39,800 bases of DNA from Phycisphaerales bacterium (GTDB lineage Bacteria; Planctomycetota; Phycisphaerae; SM23-33), in NCBI GenBank assembly GCA_018644725.1, contig JABGPZ010000070.1, positions 1 to 39,800 of the forward strand. The letters run 5' to 3'. This document shows positions 25,201-32,299 of the stretch, one piece after another. The notes below the pieces were generated by a model. The model did not search any database. It had not been told where the DNA came from and saw only the letters and a list, made by a program, of their open reading frames with translations. Position 1 is the first letter of the stretch. Each line of letters opens with the position of its first letter. The position numbers and the translations under genes were made by a program.

Positions 25201-26146
25201 CTTCGATCGTCAGGCCCGATGTGGAATCCGCCGGAATGTGGAAGGTCAGCTCGCCGGTATTGCGGATCAGGCGCTTCACATCGGCGGGGTCTTCCAGCGG
25301 CTTGCGGACGACGACCCACTTGGAGTAAGCCGCGTTCATCGTCTCGATGAGGGCTTTCTGGAGGGGGTGCGCCTTGAGGAGCTTGGCGATGGCATCGTCG
25401 TAGGCTTCCTTGGCGCCTTCGCGACGGTCGGGGGCGCCAAACTTCGAATCGTCATAGAGCTTGTTGATGTTCACCAAGAGCAGCGGCGCAATGTCGGTCA
25501 TGCGGAGCGCCGTCATGGCCGTGCGGTAGGCGTTCTTGGCGGTGTTGACCGTCAGGCCAATTTTCGTGGCTGCGGCAACGGCGGCATCATAGTTGGAATC
25601 ATCCACGTCCAGCTTCATCGCGGTGGCGACGGCCTTGGCGTGTGCTTCGCGTGCGGCAACCAGATTCGCCTGGGCGGAGAGGGCTGCTTCGAGGCTCTTG
25701 GCGCGCTCCTCGTCTCCCATGCACGTTTCGATGGCGGCCTTGGTCAGCGCTTCACCTTCGAGCGGCGAGAGCCTGTAGAGATCGCTTTCGGAAATATTGG
25801 TCTCCAACAGGGCTTTCCGCGCAGCAAGGAACACACGCTGAAGCTCTTTGGATTCCTTCGACGGCGAGGGCATCGAAATCGCAATGCGGTTCGATCCGCG
25901 CATCGGCGTCAGCGTAATGCCGCTGAAACCATCGGGGTCGAGACGACGGCGGAGAACTTCGATCATCCGCGTAATCAGCGTTTCGGGATCCGTGTCGTGT
26001 TCATCGATTTTGACCTGAAACTGCATCTGGACACCACCGGCGATGTCCTGGCCGCGCTTGAGGCCGCTGAAGTGCAACGAGCCGACACACAGTGCAACCA
26101 GCAAGGCCACCAGTGTAAATTTCATTGGAAGATTCTTGATATTCAT
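22247..26146 (-). CDS. secDF: Fused SecDF protein-export membrane protein, enlarged, with an EF-hand-like loop
   Basis: SecDF uses the proton gradient to pull secreted proteins across the inner membrane after SecYEG. This 1299-residue protein joins SecD (1 to about 600) and SecF (about 665-1299), against roughly 740-850 in simple fusions. SecD marks are 'LDGQVYSAP..QS.I..RG.I' (P1, about 426-470) and 'GMAVDANVLIFERFR' (about 560). The SecF mark is 'GYSVNDTIVVFDRIREN' (about 1185). Extra length includes a helical block in SecD P1 (about 150-290) and, in the SecF periplasmic loop, a long coiled coil (about 752-856) followed by DTNKDSNLDRAE (903-914), an EF-hand-like loop with Ser for Gly at position 6. 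AAGGA is 6 bases before ATG 26146. Confidence 0.92.
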   Translation of the reverse strand: MNIKNLPMKFTLVALLVALCVGSLHFSGLKRGQDIAGGVQMQFQVKIDEHDTDPETLITRMIEVLRRRLDPDGFSGITLTPMRGSNRIAISMPSPSKESKELQRVFLAARKALLETNISESDLYRLSPLEGEALTKAAIETCMGDEERAKSLEAALSAQANLVAAREAHAKAVATAMKLDVDDSNYDAAVAAATKIGLTVNTAKNAYRTAMTALRMTDIAPLLLVNINKLYDDSKFGAPDRREGAKEAYDDAIAKLLKAHPLQKALIETMNAAYSKWVVVRKPLEDPADVKRLIRNTGELTFHIPADSTSGLTIEDIRGYENNLELNGPDALRIKQDDFAWYPARDDMNVDQFINYSYAGKNYILLSNRRSERFIHEPGVDPSQDWQLTSARRGRNNSNTGWAVHFAFDQRGAHKMETLTRNNTNRAMAILLDGQVYSAPTIQSTISDRGIITGNFTAAEVDALCRILEAGRMPGKINPEPVSEEVFGAEIGGANLVKGVNSAIYGLLAVAVFMLVYYLFNGLIAVSALVLNMVFVLGAMSLFQVELSLPGIAGLILTIGMAVDANVLIFERFREEQERGLSTPMAIKNAYEQAFSAIFDANVTTLLVCAFLYYVLEAVGMNRVRGFAVTLGLGVMFSMFTALVVTRWSFAALTKMGLLKNRITMLRIFPKFNINWMTKRYMFWGISLAFMVMGITSLLSVGRGVFGVEFSAGAKVTVVFNDDTLIDGKLPTDELVRSKFLGDNGAVATYLADLTKELQTEQPKLDAELKTRTAEATALKTKVDAAKAAYDKAQTTIETARKQKTDSAVSDEERSNLSQQFQELEGQYGDLMTSIRTRKERLATLQADIASCKELRLARITTAPETLYVHTILSAYAKNGADVVTKAAWTKAGKSVAWFDGADTNKDSNLDRAELEYLVDNHPASYRVSTSVTNAALIRRVLTHAFGNHLKTRPACSFDFVASKAIPTLGLVASDTGVTQVTDAVETTLKNDYSQVEYTALNNAHVMAVDNVKPKLTVAEMTKRINDIRLQPDFKDASMNPCDVIPVGKLANRYDSFLVLVKPASTQSFDAAARKAFATLERSVLTESLQREEAMVASVHDASYASKTVNLTIIVIVLSWAAIVFYLWLRFGSLQWGLAAVVCLIHDVMIVVGLIAASHWLGETGFGKSLGIDVFKIDLPMVAAILTVIGYSVNDTIVVFDRIRENRGKRNYVTAQCINSSINQTLPRTVLTSLTTLIVLLSMYILGGGVIKSYSFALIAGILFGTYSSVAVASPLLLGFRHALVADMSDANKEEPAGE

Positions 26147-26379
26147 TCCTGTTCCTTCTGTATCTAACGGGTCCACGCCGCCGGCCAACAAATGGCCAAA
26201 CACGACGATTCGATCTGGGCATTGCGGAGCGCGCGACGGGCACCGTGCACCGTAACGAGAAACTCTCCGCAGAATAGGGCGATCATTTTCATGGAAGTCC
26301 GCCCAAAATGCAAGAAAAAAAGGGGTTTACGCGCCTCGGAACGGGGTTTCCTGGTCCATCGGCGACTCCCCGAACACAG

Positions 26380-26805
26380 CTACTTTCGGTTACTGTCGAG
26401 CGCCCGGCACAGGTCTTCAATTTCTTCGCGGGTAAAGTTGCCGGTGATCATGCCCCGGTCGCGAATGGTCGACTGAATTGCCGGGGCAGAATAGACTTCA
26501 TCGTCAACGAGAACGGCCATGGTTCGGCCACGGTTCTCGCTGGTCAGCACCTTCTCTTCATAAGCACGAATGTCCTCGGCCGTCAGGTCGCTCGTTTTAC
26601 TGCCATGCTTCGGCGCGATGCGGAAGCTCAGTTCTTTAGAAACGGGCTTGGGCGCGGAAAGCGAACGATCCTCCACCGTCAAATCGCTGCCTGTCTGGCC
26701 TTGGCGCGAGGTCTTCCGCCCGACACACCCTGCCCCCGAGCCCAGCCATGCAATGGCGAGGCCTGTGATCTGCAGGAAGGTCCAAATGCGTTGTTTCCAC
26801 ATCAT
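26380..26805 (-). CDS. Small exported protein containing an abridged SecD P1 domain
   Basis: This 141-residue protein has an N-terminal hydrophobic signal (about 8-22) ending GAGC27, a possible but non-canonical lipobox. Residues 59-84 (LSFRIAP...LTAEDIRAYEE) match SecD residues about 300-325, and residues 94-136 (RTMAVLVDDEVYSAPAIQS... to DLCRAL) match SecD about 426-470 of the neighbouring SecDF. The stretch of about 100 residues between them is missing. No SecD membrane helix is present. It lies 233 bases upstream of secDF on the same strand, so it looks like a partial, internally deleted duplication that has kept an intact frame and gained an export signal. ATG 26805 has AGGA 11 bases upstream; 26802 is also possible. 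Confidence 0.75.
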   Translation of the reverse strand: MMWKQRIWTFLQITGLAIAWLGSGAGCVGRKTSRQGQTGSDLTVEDRSLSAPKPVSKELSFRIAPKHGSKTSDLTAEDIRAYEEKVLTSENRGRTMAVLVDDEVYSAPAIQSTIRDRGMITGNFTREEIEDLCRALDSNRK

Positions 26806-26951
26806 GGGCGGGTCTTTCCTCAGCCGACGGCTGAACGTGTGAGAGATGTATTGTCCACAGAACCACGCCAAAATCAAGCCAAAAGGACGCAAAACTTAGG
26901 CCCGCCAAAATCGCATCAAAAAGGAGGTTCCCTTCCGAGGCGCGGATGGGG

Positions 26952-26957
26952 TATACT
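26952..26957 (+). promoter_or_regulatory. Candidate -10 box just before the 26964 gene
   Basis: TATACT ends 6 bases before ATG 26964, so transcription could begin at or next to the start codon (leaderless message). There is no clear -35. If this box is used, the in-frame ATG at 26946 (GAGG 5 bases upstream) cannot be the start. Confidence 0.35.
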
Positions 26958-26963
26958 ATTTGT

Positions 26964-28721
26964 ATGTCTACGCCTCGCACATCTGGATTCCCCCGCCCGC
27001 TGCTTCAGCCGCGTCCACGCTGGTGGTGGATCGTGTGTTTGCTCTTGACGATGACCTGCCAGGTTGTCGCGTGCGCTTTCTGGAATTTTCTCCAAACCGG
27101 GCGCTGGCTGGAAATGGCACCCGGCGCAATGCGCAACGCCATCGGCACACCCATCAGCGAAACCATTCTCGGCGCACTGAGCATCTTCAGCTATCCGTGG
27201 ATGCTCGTGGTCTTCGGGGTGGTCCTCGGAATCATCCTCCTGATCCCGCTGGTGATGGCTGCACTCTATCCGCTGTGGTCGGCCCTGCTGGCGGCGATGG
27301 CACTCGTATTCGTCGCGCTCAACCCGATCATGGGCATCGTCGTGGCGATGGGGTGCGTCCTCGTCGCGCGCAACCGCTGGCGCAACACCCACCCCTATGG
27401 CGCGTTGGTGCTGGGCGCATTGCCGACGGGATTGCTGCTACAATTGCTCGTGTTCACCGCGGCCGACACGTCGCTGCTGTTGCCGATGCAACGGTGGATC
27501 CTCGCGATCCCGTTCCTGCTGGCGATGGCGGTGCTTCTCTTGGGCGGGCTGTGCTGTCTGGGACTGGCGAAGCTGCGCAAATTGCGCCCGGGAGCAATCT
27601 GGCCGTGCATCCTGTTGATCGCCATGCCCACCGCGTGGACGTTCTTCCATCAGGTCGGCACCGACGAATTGCACTATGCCCTGCTGCTGCGCGGCGTCGA
27701 AGGCGGCGATGTGATTTTTCCCGCCCAGCCCAGCGAACAATGGAAACAAAAACACGCGCCCCGCTCGGGTGCGCCCCAACTGGCAACCCTCGCCCAGCGC
27801 CAGCTTCAAACCCGGTGCGACGCCCTGCTGGACCGCTGCGACGCGTTCCTCGGCAAGTTCCCCGCCAGCGACCGCGCCCCGGCCGTGGCGTGGCTGTCGG
27901 CCCAGGCGCGTAGCCTCCAACTCAACCGTGCCACGTTGCCACAACTGATTTCCCCCACGGCGGCTTGGCCTGTCGAAAGCGCCCGACCCGCTTGGGAAAC
28001 GCTGTTGCGTCAATGGCCCGACCACCCCGCCGGCGCTCTGGCGAGGCTGCAAATCGCGCGACTGGATTTCCAGTCCATCGCCACCGCCGCCAAGCCCGAC
28101 CCCGCCCATCTCGCCATGGCCGCCAAGGCCAACCAATCGCTATTGGCCGCGCGGGAGACGTTGATCAAAGCCATCGCCGAGCTCGACACCAACACCCAAA
28201 AGCAAACCCGCATGGGTCTGTTCACGCCGCACACCTCCCTGCCAAACCTCGACGACTATCGCCAGGCCCTTCAGGCCGTCCGCGAGCTGCTGTGGAAAAT
28301 CAAGCTCAACGATGTGCTCACCGATCCGCCCTGCGCGTGGTCGATGGGGCGGCTCCTCGCGGCCAACCCCTGTGCTCTGAACTATCTGTACACCCTGCGC
28401 ACGCTCCAGGCCGACCCGGTCATCAAAGCCTCCAAGCTGCTGGACAATGTGCAGATGGCCTATGCGCACCAGCACACCGACCTGCACGACCGGTCCGAAG
28501 CGATGATGCTCCTGGCCAAAGACGAGACGACCGACACCGCCATTGAAGCGACCTACGAACTCGGGCGCATCGCGCTGCAAACCTCGTCCGCGCCGTCCTT
28601 GCCGTTCCGCCTGGAACCGAGCAACGACTATTTCCGCAAGGTCGTCGGCGCCGTGGACAACCCGTGGACATTACAAGCCAACGACTGGCTCAAGCAGACC
28701 CCCTCCGAACCGACGCCATGA
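26964..28721 (+). CDS. Polytopic membrane protein with a helical soluble tail, unknown function
   Basis: This 585-residue protein has six or seven hydrophobic helices in the first 230 residues (from WWWIVCLLLTMTCQVVACAFW to AIWPCILLIAMPTAWTFF). A mainly helical soluble part of about 350 residues follows, with Ala/Leu/Gln-rich segments ('LARLQIARLDF', 'YRQALQAVRELLWKI') suggesting TPR-like repeats. I do not recognise the family. The start is uncertain: ATG 26964 follows a TATACT box, while ATG 26946 has GAGG at 5 bases and would add six residues. Its stop overlaps the next ATG (ATGA), so it is translationally linked to the glycosyltransferase-like gene. Confidence 0.7.
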   Translation: MSTPRTSGFPRPLLQPRPRWWWIVCLLLTMTCQVVACAFWNFLQTGRWLEMAPGAMRNAIGTPISETILGALSIFSYPWMLVVFGVVLGIILLIPLVMAALYPLWSALLAAMALVFVALNPIMGIVVAMGCVLVARNRWRNTHPYGALVLGALPTGLLLQLLVFTAADTSLLLPMQRWILAIPFLLAMAVLLLGGLCCLGLAKLRKLRPGAIWPCILLIAMPTAWTFFHQVGTDELHYALLLRGVEGGDVIFPAQPSEQWKQKHAPRSGAPQLATLAQRQLQTRCDALLDRCDAFLGKFPASDRAPAVAWLSAQARSLQLNRATLPQLISPTAAWPVESARPAWETLLRQWPDHPAGALARLQIARLDFQSIATAAKPDPAHLAMAAKANQSLLAARETLIKAIAELDTNTQKQTRMGLFTPHTSLPNLDDYRQALQAVRELLWKIKLNDVLTDPPCAWSMGRLLAANPCALNYLYTLRTLQADPVIKASKLLDNVQMAYAHQHTDLHDRSEAMMLLAKDETTDTAIEATYELGRIALQTSSAPSLPFRLEPSNDYFRKVVGAVDNPWTLQANDWLKQTPSEPTP

Positions 28722-29332
28722 CCCCGCCGCCCAAGGACATTCTTCCCGCGCCGGCAACGCACCGCGCCAGTTCCCTCGGGATTCACCCCAAGTGGACCAC
28801 TCCGCTCCCTGGCCGCGACGAATTGCTCGCCGAGTGGGGCCTTCCCGCCGACAAACAGATCGTCCTGCTCTTCAGCGGAAGACGGTTGACCTGCGGGCCG
28901 GTCCTCCCCATCGCCCGCCAACTCGTCGCGCGGTGTCCTCGGTGCATCGTCGTCGTGCTCGCCCGGCGCAACAAACAGCTGCTGAGCAAACTCGCGACTC
29001 TCGAAGAATCGGCCCAAGGCCGCATCGTGCCGATGGGGTTCACCGACCGCCTGCCCGAACTCGCGTCGGTCGCGACTCTCATGATCACCCGCCCCGGCGG
29101 CCAAACCATTGACGAATGTATCGTCAAGTCGCTCCCGATGCTCTTTCTCAAACCCGCATCGGGTAAAGACCGCAACACCGTCAATCCCGTCCTCGCTGCG
29201 GGTGCGGGACTCGCCGCCACCTCCACATCCAATCTCATCGACCTCGCCGCCGCGCTCCTCGCCGATGCCGACCGCCTCGCCGCGATGCGCCGCGCGTGCA
29301 AAACCCTTTCCCACACCGAGGCCCAACTATGA
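28718..29332 (+). CDS. Stand-alone C-terminal domain of a GT28 (MurG/MGDG synthase-like) glycosyltransferase
   Basis: This 204-residue protein resembles only the C-terminal, nucleotide-sugar-binding half of family 28 glycosyltransferases. 'WGLPADKQIVLLFSGRR' is the strand that opens this domain. 'MGFTDRLPELASVATLMITRPGGQTIDECIVKSLPMLFLKP' spans the usual sugar-nucleotide motif (in short pieces: GFTDRLPEL, ITRPGGQT, DECIVKSLP). The N-terminal acceptor-binding half (about 150 residues) is missing, and the upstream gene does not encode it. It may be a degraded enzyme, a subunit needing a partner, or a binding protein. ATG 28718 overlaps the previous stop, and its own TGA overlaps the recJ start. 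Confidence 0.7.
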   Translation: MTPPPKDILPAPATHRASSLGIHPKWTTPLPGRDELLAEWGLPADKQIVLLFSGRRLTCGPVLPIARQLVARCPRCIVVVLARRNKQLLSKLATLEESAQGRIVPMGFTDRLPELASVATLMITRPGGQTIDECIVKSLPMLFLKPASGKDRNTVNPVLAAGAGLAATSTSNLIDLAAALLADADRLAAMRRACKTLSHTEAQL

Positions 29333-31089
29333 ACACGGCATGGACGCCCAATCGATATCGCTGGACCCTTCAAGACACCCCCGCCGCCGCCGAGACCATC
29401 GCCAGCGCAGGGAAAAAATATTCCCGTCTCGCCGCGACGATCCTCGCATTGCGCGATGTCGCCACCGCCGACGAGGCCGACGCGTTTCTCACGCCCACGC
29501 TCAACGGCCTTCACGACCCAGCCGCCCTGTATGGCTGCGAACAGGCAGGCGTGATCCTCGCCGACGCCATCCGCGCCGAGAAATCCATCGTCATCTATGG
29601 CGACTACGACGTCGACGGAATCACCTCCGTCTCGATCCTCGTCTCGTGCATCGAAATGCTCGGCGGCAGTGCCCGCTACTACATCCCCCACCGTCTCGAC
29701 GAAGGCTACGGACTCAACGCCGAGGCCGTCGACGACCTGATCGGCCAAGGGGCCGAGATGATCGTCACCGTCGACTGCGGCGTCACTGCCGTGGAAACCC
29801 TCGCCAGCGTTTCCGGCCGCGGGTGCGAATTCATCATCACCGACCACCACACCCCCTCGGACACCCTGCCCGACGTCGCGGCGATTGTTCACCCCGCCCT
29901 CGGCGATGCCCCGGTCAATCCCAATCTGTGTGGCGCAGGCGTTGCGTTCAAGCTCGCCTGGCAAACCGCGCGCGCGATGTGCGGCAACACGCGCGTCGAC
30001 GACGAAATGCGCACGTTCCTGCTCGAAGCGACCACCCTCGCCGCGCTGGGGACCATTGCCGACGTCGTTCCGCTCACGGGCGAAAACCGCCTGCTGGCAT
30101 CGTTCGGATTGCGCGGGTTGGCGAATTGCCAACGGCCCGGCGTCGCGGCGCTGGTGAAGCTCGCACGCCTCGAAGGAAAAGCCATCACCGCCCGGGATGT
30201 CGCATTCAGCATCGCCCCGCGCATCAACGCTGCAGGCCGGATGGGTCACGCCGACGAGGCCGTCGATTTGCTCGCGACCACCGACCCCGCCAAAGCCGCC
30301 GCCATGGCCTCCGCCATCGACAAACAGAATCTCCGCCGGCGCGAAGTCGAAAAAGAAATCACCGCCGAAGCCATCGCCATGGTCGAAGAGCGCGGGTTGA
30401 ACCAAGACGAAAACCGCAGCATCGTCCTCGCGAGCGAACACTGGCACGGCGGGGTCATCGGCATCGTCGCCTCGCGCCTGGTCGACCGCTATCACCGCCC
30501 GACGGTCCTCATCGGCACCAACTCCAGCGGCATCGGCCAAGGCTCGGGCCGGTCGGTGCGCGGATTCAATCTCGTCGACGCCCTGCGCGCCTGCGACGAA
30601 AATCTGCTGAGTTGCGGCGGACACGCCATGGCCGCGGGGGTGCGCGTCGAGATCGCCAACGTCGACGCCTTCGCCGAAGCATTCGAGGCCTACGCCCGCG
30701 AAACCGCCATCGAAGAGCAACTCGCCCCGCCGCTGGACCTCGACGCCGAGGCCACCTTCGCCGAGATCGACTTCCCCACCACCCGCACCATCGAGCGCCT
30801 CGCGCCGTTTGGCTGTGGCAATGCCCATCCGGTGGTGGCCGTTCGCAATTGCCGCATCGCCGCGCCGCCCAAACGCATCGGCCGCAACGCCTCGCACCTC
30901 ACACTGCTGCTCGAACACGGGACCACCACCCTCCGCGCAATCGGGTTCGGCATGGGCGAGATTGCCGAGACGCTGCTGGACCACACCCACATCGACATCG
31001 CTGCCGAACCGATGCTCAACACCTTCAATGGGCGCACCAACGTCGAATTGCGCCTGCGCGATATCCAACTTCTGCCTTGTGAAAATTGA
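29329..31089 (+). CDS. recJ: Single-stranded-DNA-specific exonuclease RecJ
   Basis: This 586-residue protein is a 5'-3' ssDNA exonuclease of recombination and mismatch repair. DHH-domain motifs are DYDVDG (92-97), 'VDCGVTA' (149-155) and TDHH (171-174). The DHHA1 part has 'GGVIGIVASRLVDRYHRPTVLI', 'GSGRSVRGFNLVDAL' and 'CGGHAMAAG'. A C-terminal OB-fold follows ('GCGNAHPVVAVRN'). Length fits the family. ATG 29329 overlaps the previous TGA as ATGA; the frame upstream (GTG 29296) would run into the preceding gene. It is the last gene of the three-gene unit; a new promoter begins 10 bases after its stop. Confidence 0.95.
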   Translation: MNTAWTPNRYRWTLQDTPAAAETIASAGKKYSRLAATILALRDVATADEADAFLTPTLNGLHDPAALYGCEQAGVILADAIRAEKSIVIYGDYDVDGITSVSILVSCIEMLGGSARYYIPHRLDEGYGLNAEAVDDLIGQGAEMIVTVDCGVTAVETLASVSGRGCEFIITDHHTPSDTLPDVAAIVHPALGDAPVNPNLCGAGVAFKLAWQTARAMCGNTRVDDEMRTFLLEATTLAALGTIADVVPLTGENRLLASFGLRGLANCQRPGVAALVKLARLEGKAITARDVAFSIAPRINAAGRMGHADEAVDLLATTDPAKAAAMASAIDKQNLRRREVEKEITAEAIAMVEERGLNQDENRSIVLASEHWHGGVIGIVASRLVDRYHRPTVLIGTNSSGIGQGSGRSVRGFNLVDALRACDENLLSCGGHAMAAGVRVEIANVDAFAEAFEAYARETAIEEQLAPPLDLDAEATFAEIDFPTTRTIERLAPFGCGNAHPVVAVRNCRIAAPPKRIGRNASHLTLLLEHGTTTLRAIGFGMGEIAETLLDHTHIDIAAEPMLNTFNGRTNVELRLRDIQLLPCEN

Positions 31090-31098
31090 CTTTCTCCG

Positions 31099-31127
31099 TT
31101 GCCACTGCGCCATGGGTGCGATATAAT
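31099..31127 (+). promoter_or_regulatory. Strong sigma-70-type promoter of the envelope operon
   Basis: TTGCCA (31099-31104), a 17-base spacer and a perfect TATAAT (31122-31127). Transcription would begin near 31134, 33 bases before the lipoprotein ATG. No other gene of the five-gene run (31167-35943) has an obvious promoter of its own, so this probably drives all. Confidence 0.75.
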
Positions 31128-31166
31128 CCGCGAAATCCAATTTCTCCCCTTTCCACAGGATAACCC

Positions 31167-32288
31167 ATGAAACAAGCACTCTTGCAAATCGCGTTGGTTC
31201 TCCCGATCGCTTTGTGTGTTGGCTGCGGCGGACATTATGTCCTTTCCGCGGGCGACCAGCTTGCTACGACGGACGACACGCTTGCCATCGTCGCGCGCAT
31301 CCAACACAATGAGCTTCGCTCGGTCAATGTCCCCGTGGAAAACCAGACCATCAGCGTAAGGCTCTACCCGCGAGGCACGGCCAAGTCTGACACGCAAACC
31401 AGCGATGAAATCCCCACCCGCAGCCGAGAATATGGCGCGATCTCCAACGACGACGGGTATATCTCGCTGCAGATTCCCCTCGACGAACGACCCGTCTACA
31501 ACAAGCCCGGCAAATACGACCTGAAGCTCTCGCTGCAAAGCCGCTTCGGCGACGAGCAATTCGCCGTCGTGCCGGTCTATGTCCTGTCCAAAACTCGCCC
31601 ACTGATCGCGGTGGACCTCGACGCCCTGCCTGCGAATAGCTTTTTTGACCGCGGGAGCGAACCGGCCAAGGCCCTGACCCAAATCGCCCAACACGCCAAC
31701 CTCGTCTACTATGCCACCCACGCCGGAGCGACCCGCCAACGCATCCACGCCGAGCTGATGGGCGGCGGCTATCCCGACGGTGCGGTGCTTCGCTGGCAAC
31801 CGCGCGGCTGGCAGGTCACCCGCACCAAGCAGTTCAACCTCGACAACGTGCCCACGATTTCACGCAGCCGCACACTCGAGAACAATCTCGATGCGGTCGC
31901 CAAGCAGTTCCCGAAATTCCAGTACGCCATCACCAGCCGCTACATCGCGGCCAATGCCTTCGCCAAGGCCGGGCTCGACGCGTTCGTCGTCGGCATGCCC
32001 CTCTCCGGCGATATCATCAATGTCTCCGACTGGCCCACACTGGCCAAAGACGTCTTGGCCAAGCTCGGGCACACGCCCTCGCTCCCGCCGCAACAGATCC
32101 GCGGGATGGATCAAACCCAGCCCGCGCCCAAGTCCGTCGCGCCGGTCCGCATGACCGACCTGGACTCCAACGGAAAACCCGCGCCCGCGCCTCTGGCCCC
32201 CGCGCCCGCGCCGGTGGTGGACCCCGCCAAGCCTACGCTCTCCGCGCCGATCCGAATCACCGACCTCAAACCCGAGACCAGGAAGTAA
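31167..32288 (+). CDS. Putative lipoprotein with a HAD/LNS2-like domain
   Basis: This 373-residue protein begins with a signal helix ending CVGC20, a likely lipobox. Residues about 30-140 look like a beta-sandwich. Residues about 145-280 resemble the HAD-type domain of LNS2/App1 phosphatidate phosphatases: 'PLIAVDLDAL' (145-154) for the nucleophile strand with D-x-D, 'LVYYATHAGATRQRIHAELMGGGYPDG' for the second motif region (shown in parts: YYATHAG, GGGYPDG), and 'YAITSRYIAANAFAKAGLDAFVVG' near 253-276 for the last. The usual Thr after D-x-D is absent, so activity is uncertain. A Pro/Ala-rich tail follows. AGGA is 7 bases before the ATG. It is first in the LPS/phospholipid operon. Confidence 0.6.
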   Translation: MKQALLQIALVLPIALCVGCGGHYVLSAGDQLATTDDTLAIVARIQHNELRSVNVPVENQTISVRLYPRGTAKSDTQTSDEIPTRSREYGAISNDDGYISLQIPLDERPVYNKPGKYDLKLSLQSRFGDEQFAVVPVYVLSKTRPLIAVDLDALPANSFFDRGSEPAKALTQIAQHANLVYYATHAGATRQRIHAELMGGGYPDGAVLRWQPRGWQVTRTKQFNLDNVPTISRSRTLENNLDAVAKQFPKFQYAITSRYIAANAFAKAGLDAFVVGMPLSGDIINVSDWPTLAKDVLAKLGHTPSLPPQQIRGMDQTQPAPKSVAPVRMTDLDSNGKPAPAPLAPAPAPVVDPAKPTLSAPIRITDLKPETRK

Positions 32289-32299
32289 CCCCAGCCACC

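Noticed and set aside
22088-26167. A 1359-codon open frame on the plus strand, opposite secDF
   Set aside because: Its translation is His/Asp/Val/Arg-rich with no family features, and it lies wholly antisense to a clear SecDF. High GC with few A/T-rich codons keeps the opposite frame free of stops.
28783-31179. A 798-codon open frame antisense to the glycosyltransferase-like gene and recJ
   Set aside because: Low-complexity Gly/Asp/Val-rich product without motifs, opposite a well-supported RecJ; a GC-bias shadow.
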